Shown piece by piece: positions 20,569-29,140 of a stretch of 64,000 nt of DNA. Each line of letters begins with the position of its first letter. The first letter of the stretch is position 1. The DNA is from Thiofaba sp049322715 (lineage in GTDB: Bacteria > Pseudomonadota > Gammaproteobacteria > Halothiobacillales > Halothiobacillaceae): positions 62,001 to 126,000 of the forward strand of contig JBMOQP010000009.1 of assembly GCA_049322715.1 (NCBI GenBank), given 5' to 3'. The notes beneath the pieces are model-generated. The model made no database searches, was not told the DNA's origin, and was given only the letters and a program-made list of their open reading frames with translations. The position numbers and the translations under genes are program-made.

Positions 20569-21894
20569 TTAAGCTGGCGCAAGCCCGCGTCCCGACGGCG
20601 TTGTTCCCACGGCAAGGGACTCCAGGCGTCCGACCAACCGCTCCAGCGCCCCGCGATGCGCCTCCATCCACGTCTTGCCAGCCTCGCCCATGGCCCGCCG
20701 CCGGGTTGCATCCCCCAGCAGCCCGGCCACCGCCATCCCCAGCGCATCGGCATCCATGACCTCCCGCGCCGCCCCCCGGGCGCGCATCGCATCAAAGACC
20801 TCGTTGAAGTTGTGGACATGTGGCCCGGTCAGCACCGGCAGGCCCAGCGCGGCGGGCTCCAGCGGGTTGTGGCCGCCGTGCGGCACCAGGCTGCCGCCCA
20901 CGAAGGCGACATCGATCGCGGCATAGAAATCCATCAGCTCGCCGAGCGTGTCGATGAGCAAAACATCCGGCCTTTTTCCCTCTCTTCCCGGGAGAGCGGG
21001 CTGGGGGGAAGGCGGGAGGCTCGAGCGCCGCACGAGTTCGAATCCCTGGGCCTCGATCAGCTGGGCAACTTCCGCCGCCCGCTCCGGGTGGCGCGGGGCG
21101 AGCAGCAGCAGCGCGTCCGGATGCGTGGCGAGGACAATGCGATGCGCGGCCAGCACCTGCTCGTCCTCGCCGGGGTGCGTGCTGGCGGCGATCCAGACCG
21201 GCCGCTCGGCGCCAAGGGCCGTGCGCCAGGCCTGGCCGAGCGAGGCCACCTCGGGCGGGACATCAAGGTCGAACTTGAGGTTGCCAAGCGCCTCGCCCCT
21301 GTCCGGGGCCGCGCCCAGGGCGAGGAAGCGCGCCGCATCCTCCGCGCCGCGGGCGGCGATCAGGCGCAGGTGGCCGAGCGTCGGCCGCACCAGCCCGCCC
21401 ACCCTGGAATAGCCGCGCATGGATCGTTCGGAGAGGCGCGCGTTGGCAAGCACCATCGGCACTCCCCTGCGGTCCGCCTCGGCGAACAGGTTCGGCCACA
21501 GTTCCGTCTCCATGATCACGCCGAGCGTCGGCCGCGCGTGCGCCAGGAAGCGCCGCACCGCGACCGGCAGGTCGTAGGGCAGGTAGACGTGCTCCACCGC
21601 GTCGCCGAACAGGCGACGCACCTGCGCGGAGCCGGTGGGGGTGGTGGTGGTGACCAGCACGGCCCAGTCCGGGTGACGGGCCCGCCATGCCCTGACCAGC
21701 GGCGCGGCGGCGATGGTTTCGCCGACCGACACGGCGTGCACCCACAGGCGCGGGCGGTCGGGCAGGTCGGGGATGCGGCCGAGGCGCTCGCCCCAGCGTT
21801 CGCGGTAGGCCGGGTTGCCCCGCCCCTTCCACCACAGTCGGGCGAAGGCGAGGGGGGCGATGACGCCCAGGAGGCCGGAGTAAAGCCGGAGCAT
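20569..21894 (-). CDS. waaA: 3-deoxy-D-manno-octulosonic acid transferase
   Basis: 441 residues from the start at 21894 (MLRLYSG). An upstream in-frame ATG would only translate repeat DNA. The enzyme (GT30) adds Kdo to lipid IVA. Features are an N-terminal anchor, WVHAVSVGE, METELWPN, NARLSERS, LLAPRHPER and the C-terminal GGSLVPHGGHNPLEPA. Compared with E. coli WaaA, the loop after 'RRSS' (about 290-309) is lengthened by repeat DNA (20968-21025), in frame. The last residues run into palindromic DNA near 20569-20620. Followed upstream on the same strand by hldE. Confidence 0.95.
   Translation of the reverse strand: MLRLYSGLLGVIAPLAFARLWWKGRGNPAYRERWGERLGRIPDLPDRPRLWVHAVSVGETIAAAPLVRAWRARHPDWAVLVTTTTPTGSAQVRRLFGDAVEHVYLPYDLPVAVRRFLAHARPTLGVIMETELWPNLFAEADRRGVPMVLANARLSERSMRGYSRVGGLVRPTLGHLRLIAARGAEDAARFLALGAAPDRGEALGNLKFDLDVPPEVASLGQAWRTALGAERPVWIAASTHPGEDEQVLAAHRIVLATHPDALLLLAPRHPERAAEVAQLIEAQGFELVRRSSLPPSPQPALPGREGKRPDVLLIDTLGELMDFYAAIDVAFVGGSLVPHGGHNPLEPAALGLPVLTGPHVHNFNEVFDAMRARGAAREVMDADALGMAVAGLLGDATRRRAMGEAGKTWMEAHRGALERLVGRLESLAVGTTPSGRGLAPA
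20968..21025. repeat. Short palindromic repeat inside waaA (in frame)
   Basis: Contains TCTCTTCCCGGGAGAG and the following GCTGGGGGGAAGG, a layout like the CCCTCTCCC-GGGAGAGGG-type repeats common between proteobacterial genes. Here it encodes a Pro-rich loop (LPPSPQPALPGREG) in WaaA without disrupting the frame. Confidence 0.65.
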
Positions 21895-21910
21895 CAGCCT
21901 TTGCGGTTGC

Positions 21911-21982
21911 GGAATCCATCCCTGGATTGCGCCCTTCGGGTGACGCTTCACGTCCCGGCGCCGCTCCCGGCGGCGCTGTTCC
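21911..21982 (+). repeat. Palindromic module A at the waaA/hldE junction
   Basis: GGAATCCA/TGGATTGC, CCC-TTC-GGG, GACG/CGTC and GGCGCCGC/GCGGCGCT (one wobble pair). It overlaps the 3' end of hldE, so the module encodes the last 11-12 residues of HldE, and it fills the gap to waaA. Confidence 0.82.
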
Positions 21983-23402
21983 GGATGGCGTCGATGACTG
22001 CGCTGGTCGAGCAGCCCTCGACGAAGCCGAGCACGCGCACCTCGCCGCCGCGCCCGACAACGCAGTCATGGCCCGCGATCTGATCCACGCGGTAGTCACC
22101 GCCCTTGACCAGGATGTCGGGATTGATCCGGCAGATGAGACGCTCCGGGGTGTCCTCCCCGAAGGGTACGACCCAGTCCACGCTGCGCAGCCCGGCCAGC
22201 ACCGCCATGCGCTGGGCCAGACCGTTGACCGGGCGGCCCAAACCCTTGAGGCGTCGCACCGAGTCGTCGCTGTTGACCGCCACGATCAGACGGTCGCCGA
22301 GTTCGCGCGCTTGCGCAAGGTAAGCCACGTGGCCGGGGTGGAGGATGTCGAAGCAGCCGTTGGTCATGACAATGCGCTCGCCCCGCGCGCGGGCCGCCTC
22401 GACCTGGCTCAGCAGGGCCTCCTCGTCGATCACGCCGTGGCGCGGGGCGGCCGGGCCTTCCAGCGCGTTGCGCAGCTCATCCAGGCTCACCGTGGCGGTG
22501 CCGAACTTGCCCACCACGATGCCCGCCGCGACGTTGGCAAGCCGTGCGGCTTCGGCAAGGTCCAGGCCGGCGGCAATCGACGCCGCCAAAGTGGCGACCA
22601 CGGTGTCGCCCGCGCCAGTGACATCGAATACCTCGCGCGCCTGGGCTGGCAGGTGGAGCGGCGCCTCATGCTGGCGCAGGAGCGTCATTCCCCGTTCGCT
22701 GCGGGTGATGAGCAGGCAGTCGATGCCGCACTGTTCCAGCAGGTTCAGCCCCTTGGCGACCAGCGCCGCATCATCGGGGCAGGGGCCCACTGCGGCCTGG
22801 AACTCCTGCATGTTGGGCGTGACCACGGTGGACCCGCGGTAGACCGAGAAATCGGCCTGCTTGGGATCGACCACCACCGGCTTGCCGGCAGCGCGGGCGC
22901 GCTCGATCAGGGGGGCGGGCGCGCGCAGCAGGCCCTTGGCATAGTCCGAGAGCACCACTGCATCGGCCTGCGGGAGGGCGTCCGCGAAGGTTGCGAGCAG
23001 CCGGTCCGCCGAGAGGCTCGCGAAGTCCTCCTCGAAATCGAGGCGCAGCAGCTGCTGGTGGCGGCTGATCACGCGCAGCTTGGTGATGGTCGGGCGTCCT
23101 GCCACCTCCATGAATCGAGTCGTGCAGCCCGCCTGCTCGAGCATCGCTCTGAGGCGTGCGCCGGCCTCGTCCACGCCGGTCGCGCCGATCACCGTTGCCA
23201 GCGCACCCAGGGCGGTGATGTTGAGAGCCACATTGCCCGCCCCGCCCGCGCGGTACTCCTCGTCACGGACGCGCACCACCGGCACCGGCGCCTCCGGCGA
23301 GATGCGCGCGGTGTCGCCGTGCCAGTAGCGGTCGAGCATGAGGTCGCCGACGATGAGGATGCGCGTTGACAGGTGGGGGGATCTGAAAAAATTCATGGAC
23401 AT
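21948..23402 (-). CDS. hldE: Bifunctional heptose-7-phosphate kinase / heptose-1-phosphate adenylyltransferase
   Basis: 484 residues, two enzymes of ADP-heptose synthesis in one chain. The N-terminal ribokinase-fold domain (to about 325) has RAGGAGNVALN and the PfkB signature DVTGAGDTVVA. The C-terminal nucleotidyltransferase (about 350-475) has TNGCFDILHPGHV (HxGH) and the VKGGDY block. Partner enzymes GmhA and GmhB are encoded at 29141-30264. The last residues (NSAAGSGAGT) come from a palindromic module rather than conserved sequence. The upstream glycosyltransferase ends 3 nt before the start. Confidence 0.97.
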   Translation of the reverse strand: MSMNFFRSPHLSTRILIVGDLMLDRYWHGDTARISPEAPVPVVRVRDEEYRAGGAGNVALNITALGALATVIGATGVDEAGARLRAMLEQAGCTTRFMEVAGRPTITKLRVISRHQQLLRLDFEEDFASLSADRLLATFADALPQADAVVLSDYAKGLLRAPAPLIERARAAGKPVVVDPKQADFSVYRGSTVVTPNMQEFQAAVGPCPDDAALVAKGLNLLEQCGIDCLLITRSERGMTLLRQHEAPLHLPAQAREVFDVTGAGDTVVATLAASIAAGLDLAEAARLANVAAGIVVGKFGTATVSLDELRNALEGPAAPRHGVIDEEALLSQVEAARARGERIVMTNGCFDILHPGHVAYLAQARELGDRLIVAVNSDDSVRRLKGLGRPVNGLAQRMAVLAGLRSVDWVVPFGEDTPERLICRINPDILVKGGDYRVDQIAGHDCVVGRGGEVRVLGFVEGCSTSAVIDAIRNSAAGSGAGT

Positions 23403-23405
23403 GGG

Positions 23406-24476
23406 TCAGCTGCGAAGCACGTGGCGATAGAGTTCGTCGTAGGCCTGGACGATGGCGGCCTTGCCGTGGCGCTGGCGGAGTGTCTGCCGCCCCTCCTGTG
23501 CGAGGTTTGACCGCAGCCGGTCGTCACTCAGCACGTCCTGCAGCATGCGCGCCATGGCATGGGCGTCCTCGACCGGTACGAGCAGCCCATCGATGCCGGG
23601 CCGGATCAGTTCCAGGCCGCCGTCGGTCGCGGTCGAGATGACGGGCACGCCATGGGACCAGGCCTCCAGGATCACGTTGCCCAGGGGCTCGTGGCGCGAA
23701 GGGCAGACGAAGACATCCGCGAGCGCAAAGAAGGGGGCGGGATCGGTCTGCCAGCCGGTCCAGTGCACGCGCCCCGCGAGTCCAAGCCGTTCGGCCTGCC
23801 GGTGCAGGGCGTCGGCCTCGTCGCCTGCCCCCAGCAGCACCAGGTGGACGGGGCGCTGCCCTACTTCCGCAGGGGCGCGGGCGAGTGCCTCCAGCAGGAC
23901 GTCGAAGCCTTTCTTGCGCGTGAAGCGGCCAAGGGCGAGGACGATACGCGCGTATTCGGGCAGGCTGAATGAGTGGCGCAGGGCGAGTCTTTCTTCCTCC
24001 TCAACCACGCGTCCCTCGTCCACGAAGTTCGAGATGAAGAAGACCTTGTCCGATGGCAGGCCGTGGCCGATGAGATAGTCGCAGATCCCGCGGGTGTTGC
24101 CGACCCAGTAGTCTGCGTGGCGGAAGTACTTCAGCTTGTAGAAGCCGCCCAGGCGCGCGATGTGAACTGTGTGGCTGGCGCGCGGTACACGGGTGAGGTC
24201 GGTGGCGCGGCTCATGTAGGTCTGCACGATCTCGGGCCGGTGCTGACGGATGAGTCGGCGGATACGCCACATCGACCAAAGGTCGAAATGCCCGCCCATT
24301 CCCACCTGGGCCTGTGGCACCTCGCCTGCAAGCAGTTTCCCCACCGCAGAGCCAGTCCGGTTGATGCCCAGCACCCGGTGGCCGTCCGTTTCGTGCAGTG
24401 CCCTCACCAGCCGCATGTAGAAGCTTTCCGCGCCGCCGAGGGCCTGGCTGGCAATGATGTGCATCGACTTGATCAT
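23406..24476 (-). CDS. Glycosyltransferase family 4 protein
   Basis: 356 residues, GT-B fold. The N-terminal acceptor domain has LGGAESFYMRLV. The C-terminal donor-binding domain has ALGRFTRKKGFDVLLEAL, WTGWQ and the GT4 E-x7-E motif region (PSRHEPLGNVILEAW). It most likely adds a sugar during LPS core or O-chain assembly on the cytoplasmic face. It overlaps the next upstream glycosyltransferase by 4 bp. The sugar specificity cannot be inferred. Confidence 0.9.
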   Translation of the reverse strand: MIKSMHIIASQALGGAESFYMRLVRALHETDGHRVLGINRTGSAVGKLLAGEVPQAQVGMGGHFDLWSMWRIRRLIRQHRPEIVQTYMSRATDLTRVPRASHTVHIARLGGFYKLKYFRHADYWVGNTRGICDYLIGHGLPSDKVFFISNFVDEGRVVEEEERLALRHSFSLPEYARIVLALGRFTRKKGFDVLLEALARAPAEVGQRPVHLVLLGAGDEADALHRQAERLGLAGRVHWTGWQTDPAPFFALADVFVCPSRHEPLGNVILEAWSHGVPVISTATDGGLELIRPGIDGLLVPVEDAHAMARMLQDVLSDDRLRSNLAQEGRQTLRQRHGKAAIVQAYDELYRHVLRS

Positions 24477-25564
24477 GGGGCGCCGCCGCCGAGCAGGGTG
24501 CGGTAAAGTCCAAGGTTGCCAGCCACCATGCCCGCTGTGGAAAACTCCTCGCTGACGCGCCTGCGGCCAGCCGCGCCCATGGCCCGCCGTCTGTCGGGGG
24601 TCGCCAGCAGCGAGAGGATGGCCTGGCTAAGCCCCGCGGTGTCGCCCGGCTCGACCACCAGGCCGGTGCGGCCGTCCTCGACGGCCTCGGGGATGCCACC
24701 GGCGCGCGTGGCGACGACGGGCACGCCTGCCGCCGCGCCCTGAAGCAGCGATACCCCCAGCCCCTCCATGTCCGCCGGATGGACGATCATGTCCAGGCAG
24801 GGGAGCCAGCGGGCCAGGTCGTCGCGGAAGCCGGTGAACAGGACATGCCCGGCGAGACCCAGTTGCTCGACCTGCCGCTCGAGTTGCGGGCGATGGGCGC
24901 CCTTGCCGAAGAACAGGACGCGCACCTCGGGATGCCTGTGCACGATCTCCGGCAGGATGGCCAGCAGGTGGCGATGCCCCTTGCGCGGGATGAGCTGGGC
25001 GATCACGCCGAGCGCGAGGGCGTGCTCGGGCAGTCCGAAGGACTCCCGGAAGGCATCGCGCTCGCAGGCGTGCAGGAAGGGGGCGGCATCCACGGCGCTG
25101 CGCACGGTCACCACATGCTCGGGGGGAATCCCTTCCTGCAGCAAAACCTGGCGGATGCCCTCGGAAATGGCGATGACCTTGGCGTACAGGCCGTATTTCC
25201 AGTGCGCGAGCCAGCGCGGCTCGGGGTTGTCCACCCGGCGCGAGAGCACGGCGGGGATTCCCGCGCGGCGGGCGGCGATCCCGCCCCAGACGTCCACGCC
25301 GCGACGGCTGTGCACGTGCACGAGATCGGGGCGGGTATCAATCATCAGCCGGCGCAGGCGCTGCATGAGCATGAGGTCGAGCTCCCCCCCCATCCGCATC
25401 TCGACGACTCGTGCCCAGGGCTTGGCCTCGCGCGCGATGTCACTCCCTTCGGGGCAGGCGAGGATGTTCTCGATTCCGCGGGCGGCCAGACCCTCGAGCA
25501 GGTAGAGCACCTGGCGGGCGCCGCCGTAAAGGTGGCGGCCGGCCTCGATGTGCAGAACCTTCAA
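24473..25564 (-). CDS. Glycosyltransferase family 4 protein, TTG start
   Basis: 363 residues. The start is a TTG at 25564, preceded by AGGAGA at 8 nt. It overlaps the stop codon of the GT9 gene (TTGA), which explains why a simple ATG search misplaces the start. Family features: IEAGRHLYGGARQVLYLL, VHVHSRRG, VIAQLIPRKGH, FTGFRDD and the donor-site block EGLGVSLLQGAAAGVPVVAT. The next gene starts within its last codons (4-bp overlap). Probable role in LPS core or outer-chain assembly. Confidence 0.88.
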   Translation of the reverse strand: MKVLHIEAGRHLYGGARQVLYLLEGLAARGIENILACPEGSDIAREAKPWARVVEMRMGGELDLMLMQRLRRLMIDTRPDLVHVHSRRGVDVWGGIAARRAGIPAVLSRRVDNPEPRWLAHWKYGLYAKVIAISEGIRQVLLQEGIPPEHVVTVRSAVDAAPFLHACERDAFRESFGLPEHALALGVIAQLIPRKGHRHLLAILPEIVHRHPEVRVLFFGKGAHRPQLERQVEQLGLAGHVLFTGFRDDLARWLPCLDMIVHPADMEGLGVSLLQGAAAGVPVVATRAGGIPEAVEDGRTGLVVEPGDTAGLSQAILSLLATPDRRRAMGAAGRRRVSEEFSTAGMVAGNLGLYRTLLGGGAP

Positions 25565-26673
25565 CGAGATGTCTCCTGAAGTGCATCTTGGGCCGTCGCC
25601 AGCACCTCGTCGCAGGTGATCCCGCGCATGCAGGTGAACGCGCCCCCGCAGGTGGGCCGGCGGCGGCAGGGGGAGCACTCCAGCGCGTGATAGATGACCC
25701 GCGTCCGCGCACTGCCGGTAGCAAGGTACGGACAGGTAGAGCCGAACAGGGCGACCGTCGGCCGCTCGAAGGCCGTGCCCATGTGGGTGAGGCCGGTGTC
25801 GACGCCGATGAGGAGCCTGGAGCGGCGGATGATCTCGGCGGCCTCCAGCAGTGTGGTGCGACCCGCGAGGTCATGCAACTCGATCCCTTCGGCGATGCGG
25901 TCGGCCGCCTCACGGTCGGCGGGGCCGCCGAGCATGACCACCGGCAGCCCGAGCTCGCGGGTGATGCGCGGGATCAGCTCGCGCCAGGCGTCCTCGAACC
26001 AGTGCTTTTGCGGGCGGGTGGTGAAGGGGGCGATCACGGCATAGGGGCTGCCCAGCCCCTCGCGCACGAGCAGGGTGTCCACCGAGGCGCGGGTGGCGTC
26101 GTCGATGTGGATGGTGGGCCGGAAATCCCCCGTGTCGAGGCCGAGGTGCTCGGCCAGGAAGCGGTATTCGGAGGACATGAACAACGACGCCGGGAGCGTC
26201 GTTGGGTCGCCGTCAGGCGACACCTGAAGGGCGGAGTCCAAGGATGGATTCCTCCGTGAAGCGTCGCCACCTCGGGCGACCGTTTCGGTCATAAGCCAGC
26301 GGCTGCCTTCCCGGGAACCCAGCCCCACCCGTCGGCGCGCGCCGGATAGCCAGGCCCAGGTCGCGCTCTTGAGCAGCCCCTGCATGTCCAGCGCGGTGTC
26401 GAAGCGGTGCCGGCGCAAATCATGTACGAAGGCGCGGACCCGTTGGGCCAGTTCGCGCCATGCCCGCGCCTTCCACAGCCGTTTCCATTCCCCCTTCGGC
26501 CAGGCGATGACCTCGTCGAGCATGGGGTGGTGGCACAGCAGGTCTGCCACCGCCGGCTCGGCCAGCCAGGCGATGTGGGCGTCGGGATGGGTGCGCCGCA
26601 GGGCCTCGATGATCGGGGAGGCGAACACCACGTCGCCGATGGCGGAGAGGCGGATGATCAGGATGCGCTGCAT
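25561..26673 (-). CDS. Glycosyltransferase family 9 (heptosyltransferase-like)
   Basis: 370 residues from the ATG at 26673 (MQRILIIRLSAIGDV, the canonical GT9 start). It carries the ADP-heptose-binding block DTGLTHMGTAFERPTVALFG and APFTTRPQKHW. The Cys-rich tail (CSPCRRRPTCGGAFTCM) is common in WaaC/F/Q-type relatives. Near the middle (about residues 139-164) a palindromic module adds an in-frame insert between ETVARGG and MSSEYRFLAEHLG. It probably adds a heptose to the LPS inner core. The start overlaps the end of the ligase-like gene. Confidence 0.92.
   Translation of the reverse strand: MQRILIIRLSAIGDVVFASPIIEALRRTHPDAHIAWLAEPAVADLLCHHPMLDEVIAWPKGEWKRLWKARAWRELAQRVRAFVHDLRRHRFDTALDMQGLLKSATWAWLSGARRRVGLGSREGSRWLMTETVARGGDASRRNPSLDSALQVSPDGDPTTLPASLFMSSEYRFLAEHLGLDTGDFRPTIHIDDATRASVDTLLVREGLGSPYAVIAPFTTRPQKHWFEDAWRELIPRITRELGLPVVMLGGPADREAADRIAEGIELHDLAGRTTLLEAAEIIRRSRLLIGVDTGLTHMGTAFERPTVALFGSTCPYLATGSARTRVIYHALECSPCRRRPTCGGAFTCMRGITCDEVLATAQDALQETSR
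26182..26254 (-). repeat. Palindromic module A inside the GT9 gene (in frame)
   Basis: Read on the minus strand, sense to the gene: GGAATCCA/TGGACTCC (one mismatch), GTCGCC/GGCGAC and AACGACGC/GCGTCGTT. The insert encodes about 25 extra residues without a frameshift or stop codon. Confidence 0.85.
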
Positions 26674-27986
26674 GGTGGGGGGGCTCTCCCGTGAGCCGTC
26701 CATTGATAGCCGTAGGCAAGCCCTCCGAACAACACCAGGTACTGCCAGCCATGCTGGAAGAAGATGAAGCTGATCGAGCCGTTGTTCAGCAGGAAGATGG
26801 CCAGGGCCTCCAGGATGAAGACGAAAAAGAACACGGAAATGAGGCCGCTCCTCAGGGCATCGCGTGCTGCGCGGAAGACCAGAAAGGCTGCGGCAAGGAA
26901 GAAGGCCGCGCCGATCGCGCCAACGCGGACCAAGATCTCCAGATGGCCATTGTGGAATTGTGCAAAGTGGCGGATGGTCGCGTTGTGCTCATAGGTGGCG
27001 AGCAGGTGGTTGACCTTGGGTCCCCAGCCGAACCAGGGATGCTGCAGCCACAGCTCGATGGCAAAGCGCCACATGTGCACGCGCAGGCCGATGGAGGTCG
27101 GGGGGATGTGTTCCCAATCGCCCGCCAGGATGGCCCGCCAGGTGTGCTGCTCCGTCGTGAGGCGGGCCAGCATCTTTTGGCCGAATCCGAGGTACACCGC
27201 GGTCCCGAGGATCAACAGGGCAGCGAGAAAGATAAGCACCGTTCGCTTCCCCAGGGCGCCCCGGAGCGTCGCGGCCGCGAGGAACAGGAACATGAACGCC
27301 AGCGATGCCCCCAGGCTGATCCAGGTGGCGCGGGATGGATTGGATGCCCATGGCAGGAGAAGAAAGCCCAGGAGCGCGAAGGCGGCCAGCAGCCGGCCCC
27401 AGGCCCGGTTGTCGCCGATGTGCGTGGCCTGATGCATGGCATACAACAGCAGGCCGACCACGGCCGTGTCCATCATGACGCCTGCGATGTTCTTGTTTAC
27501 ACCGAAGGCCGTGTGCTGATAGTCGAAGAGCGGGCCAGCCCCGCCCCAGTTACCGTCCCAGATGATCCGCAGGACGATCCCCGCCAGGGCCAGAGCAAGG
27601 ATCCAGCGAACGCGCCGGTTGTCACCCAGAGTGGCCCATGCGACCAGCGGTATGAGGCCGAAGCTGAACACCTCGAGCAAACTTCCGAATTGGTCGGCGG
27701 CCGTTTCGGGGAACTGGAGGGCGGCTCGCCCGGCCAGGACGAGGAGCAACAGCAACCACAGGCCGGATAGGCGGACAAGCGGGTCGCGGCGCAGCCATGG
27801 CCAGTTGTCGGGCAAGCGGGCCAGAAAGGCGATCAGCAGGAGGCCGAGGCCGATGTTCGCCAGGGCCTTGGAGGGGACGTATCCGAACGCAAAGGCCCCA
27901 GCGCCTACCAGAGCGAGGCGGTCGAAGAAGCGGGTGATCCCGTTGGGCAGCCAGCTCGATCCCGAGATGGTGGTGGAGAGGGTCAT
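26658..27986 (-). CDS. O-antigen ligase-like membrane protein (Wzy/WaaL superfamily)
   Basis: 442 residues with about 10-12 hydrophobic helices and a large loop at about 260-330. The loop carries the superfamily signature HPWFGWGPKVNHLL and, further on, HNGHLEILVRVG. Such proteins ligate O-antigen or other glycans to lipid A-core, or polymerise O-units, on the periplasmic side. The LPS-core context favours WaaL. Its start overlaps the upstream gene by 4 bp (ATGA). Confidence 0.88.
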   Translation of the reverse strand: MTLSTTISGSSWLPNGITRFFDRLALVGAGAFAFGYVPSKALANIGLGLLLIAFLARLPDNWPWLRRDPLVRLSGLWLLLLLVLAGRAALQFPETAADQFGSLLEVFSFGLIPLVAWATLGDNRRVRWILALALAGIVLRIIWDGNWGGAGPLFDYQHTAFGVNKNIAGVMMDTAVVGLLLYAMHQATHIGDNRAWGRLLAAFALLGFLLLPWASNPSRATWISLGASLAFMFLFLAAATLRGALGKRTVLIFLAALLILGTAVYLGFGQKMLARLTTEQHTWRAILAGDWEHIPPTSIGLRVHMWRFAIELWLQHPWFGWGPKVNHLLATYEHNATIRHFAQFHNGHLEILVRVGAIGAAFFLAAAFLVFRAARDALRSGLISVFFFVFILEALAIFLLNNGSISFIFFQHGWQYLVLFGGLAYGYQWTAHGRAPPPCSAS

Positions 27987-29026
27987 CGGACTTCGATCTT
28001 CAGGTGGTGCATGAGGTCGAGCATGTCGCGCCGCTCCTCCGCGGACTTGAAGCGAACGCGGTCCAGTCCGAAAGCGATGATAGACGTCTCGGGACCGTAG
28101 ATTTCCCGGGCCAGGAACAGGACGGTGGAGCGCACCCCGAGGACATGCGCATACGCATGTCCTGCCATATAGGACTCCAGGGGCTCGTCGAGGTCCAGGA
28201 TTTCGTACGAGGGGCGAAGGAGCTCGCGCCGGGGGTCCTTGGGGTGGGCCTTGTAGTGGACCTCTTCGATGCCGTGGACCTTGAGCCAGGCCTCGATCTC
28301 CCGACCGACCGCTTCAACCTGGGCCTCCGACATCAGTCCGGCACCGCTCAGGGGTTGCCCGACGACAAGGGCCCTTCGGTTGTCGATGTCCATGTCCGGG
28401 CTGCGTTCGACCAGAGGGGGCAGTTCGGCAACCTTCCCGGGCGGGTACTGGTGGGGAATCAGGGGCAGCGTGTAGATGCGGTCCACGAACGGGGCGTCGG
28501 ATCCGATCCTGTCGCCCGAAAAGCAGGTGTAATCGAGCTCGGGGGCGATCAGTCGGCGCAGCTTGCGCAGGCACTGGGCCAGTCTCTTGGGCCGGGTGAG
28601 GGGGTAGCGGCGGATGTTGATGAGGCCATCCGGAAGGATCCTCGCCCGCAGAGTGGTGGCTCCCGTCAGGCGCGGCAGGCCGCGGACGAAGTAGTTGATG
28701 GCCTCGGTGTCGAATACCGCGCTGTGCAGATGGATTTCGTCCACGTTGCCGATGAGATCCGCGATGTCGCGCAGGTTTTTCCGCAGCCTGCGTAGGCGGC
28801 CGAAGGGGCCGGGCAGGGGCTCGAATCGCGGCCACGGCATGTAGGCGACTGCGTCCCAGTCCTCGGCGCGTACCACTGGGGCGACGCCGTGCTTGTAGTA
28901 AACCAGGATCTGGCGAGCCTCGGGCTCGAACCGTTCGGCGATCTGGCGCGCAGCAAGGTACTGGAGCGGGGAGGCGACGAAATAGATCGCAACCTGCGGG
29001 TTTCCAGTGGGGAGCGGAGCGGTCAT
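27983..29026 (-). CDS. Polysialyltransferase-like glycosyltransferase (putative)
   Basis: 347 residues if started at 29026 (MTAPLPTG); an upstream ATG at 29107 is possible. Neither start has a strong ribosome site. The N-terminal AIYFVASPLQYLAARQIAERF, the mid-protein block ARILPDGLINI and the C-terminal VHYKAHPKDPRRE (an HP motif typical of sialyl- and polysialyltransferase-like GT52 relatives) suggest a GT-B transferase of that group. It lacks a signal peptide. The first gene of the minus-strand LPS operon, it is divergent from gmhA. It may cap or extend the core with an acidic sugar; this is inference. Confidence 0.6.
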   Translation of the reverse strand: MTAPLPTGNPQVAIYFVASPLQYLAARQIAERFEPEARQILVYYKHGVAPVVRAEDWDAVAYMPWPRFEPLPGPFGRLRRLRKNLRDIADLIGNVDEIHLHSAVFDTEAINYFVRGLPRLTGATTLRARILPDGLINIRRYPLTRPKRLAQCLRKLRRLIAPELDYTCFSGDRIGSDAPFVDRIYTLPLIPHQYPPGKVAELPPLVERSPDMDIDNRRALVVGQPLSGAGLMSEAQVEAVGREIEAWLKVHGIEEVHYKAHPKDPRRELLRPSYEILDLDEPLESYMAGHAYAHVLGVRSTVLFLAREIYGPETSIIAFGLDRVRFKSAEERRDMLDLMHHLKIEVR

Positions 29027-29140
29027 CAAGGGGGAGGGCTCGTCATGAGTAGGGGGCGGGCTAGGTCGAAGGTTCGACTCGACATTACAATGTTTTGCCT
29101 TGCCCATGGATTCCCCCGGGCGTGTATTCCGGATAATGCC

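Noticed and set aside
24473..25678. ATG start at 25678 for the second GT4 protein
   Set aside because: It would translate 38 residues from another gene's frame. A TTG at 25564 has a proper ribosome site and a TTGA overlap.
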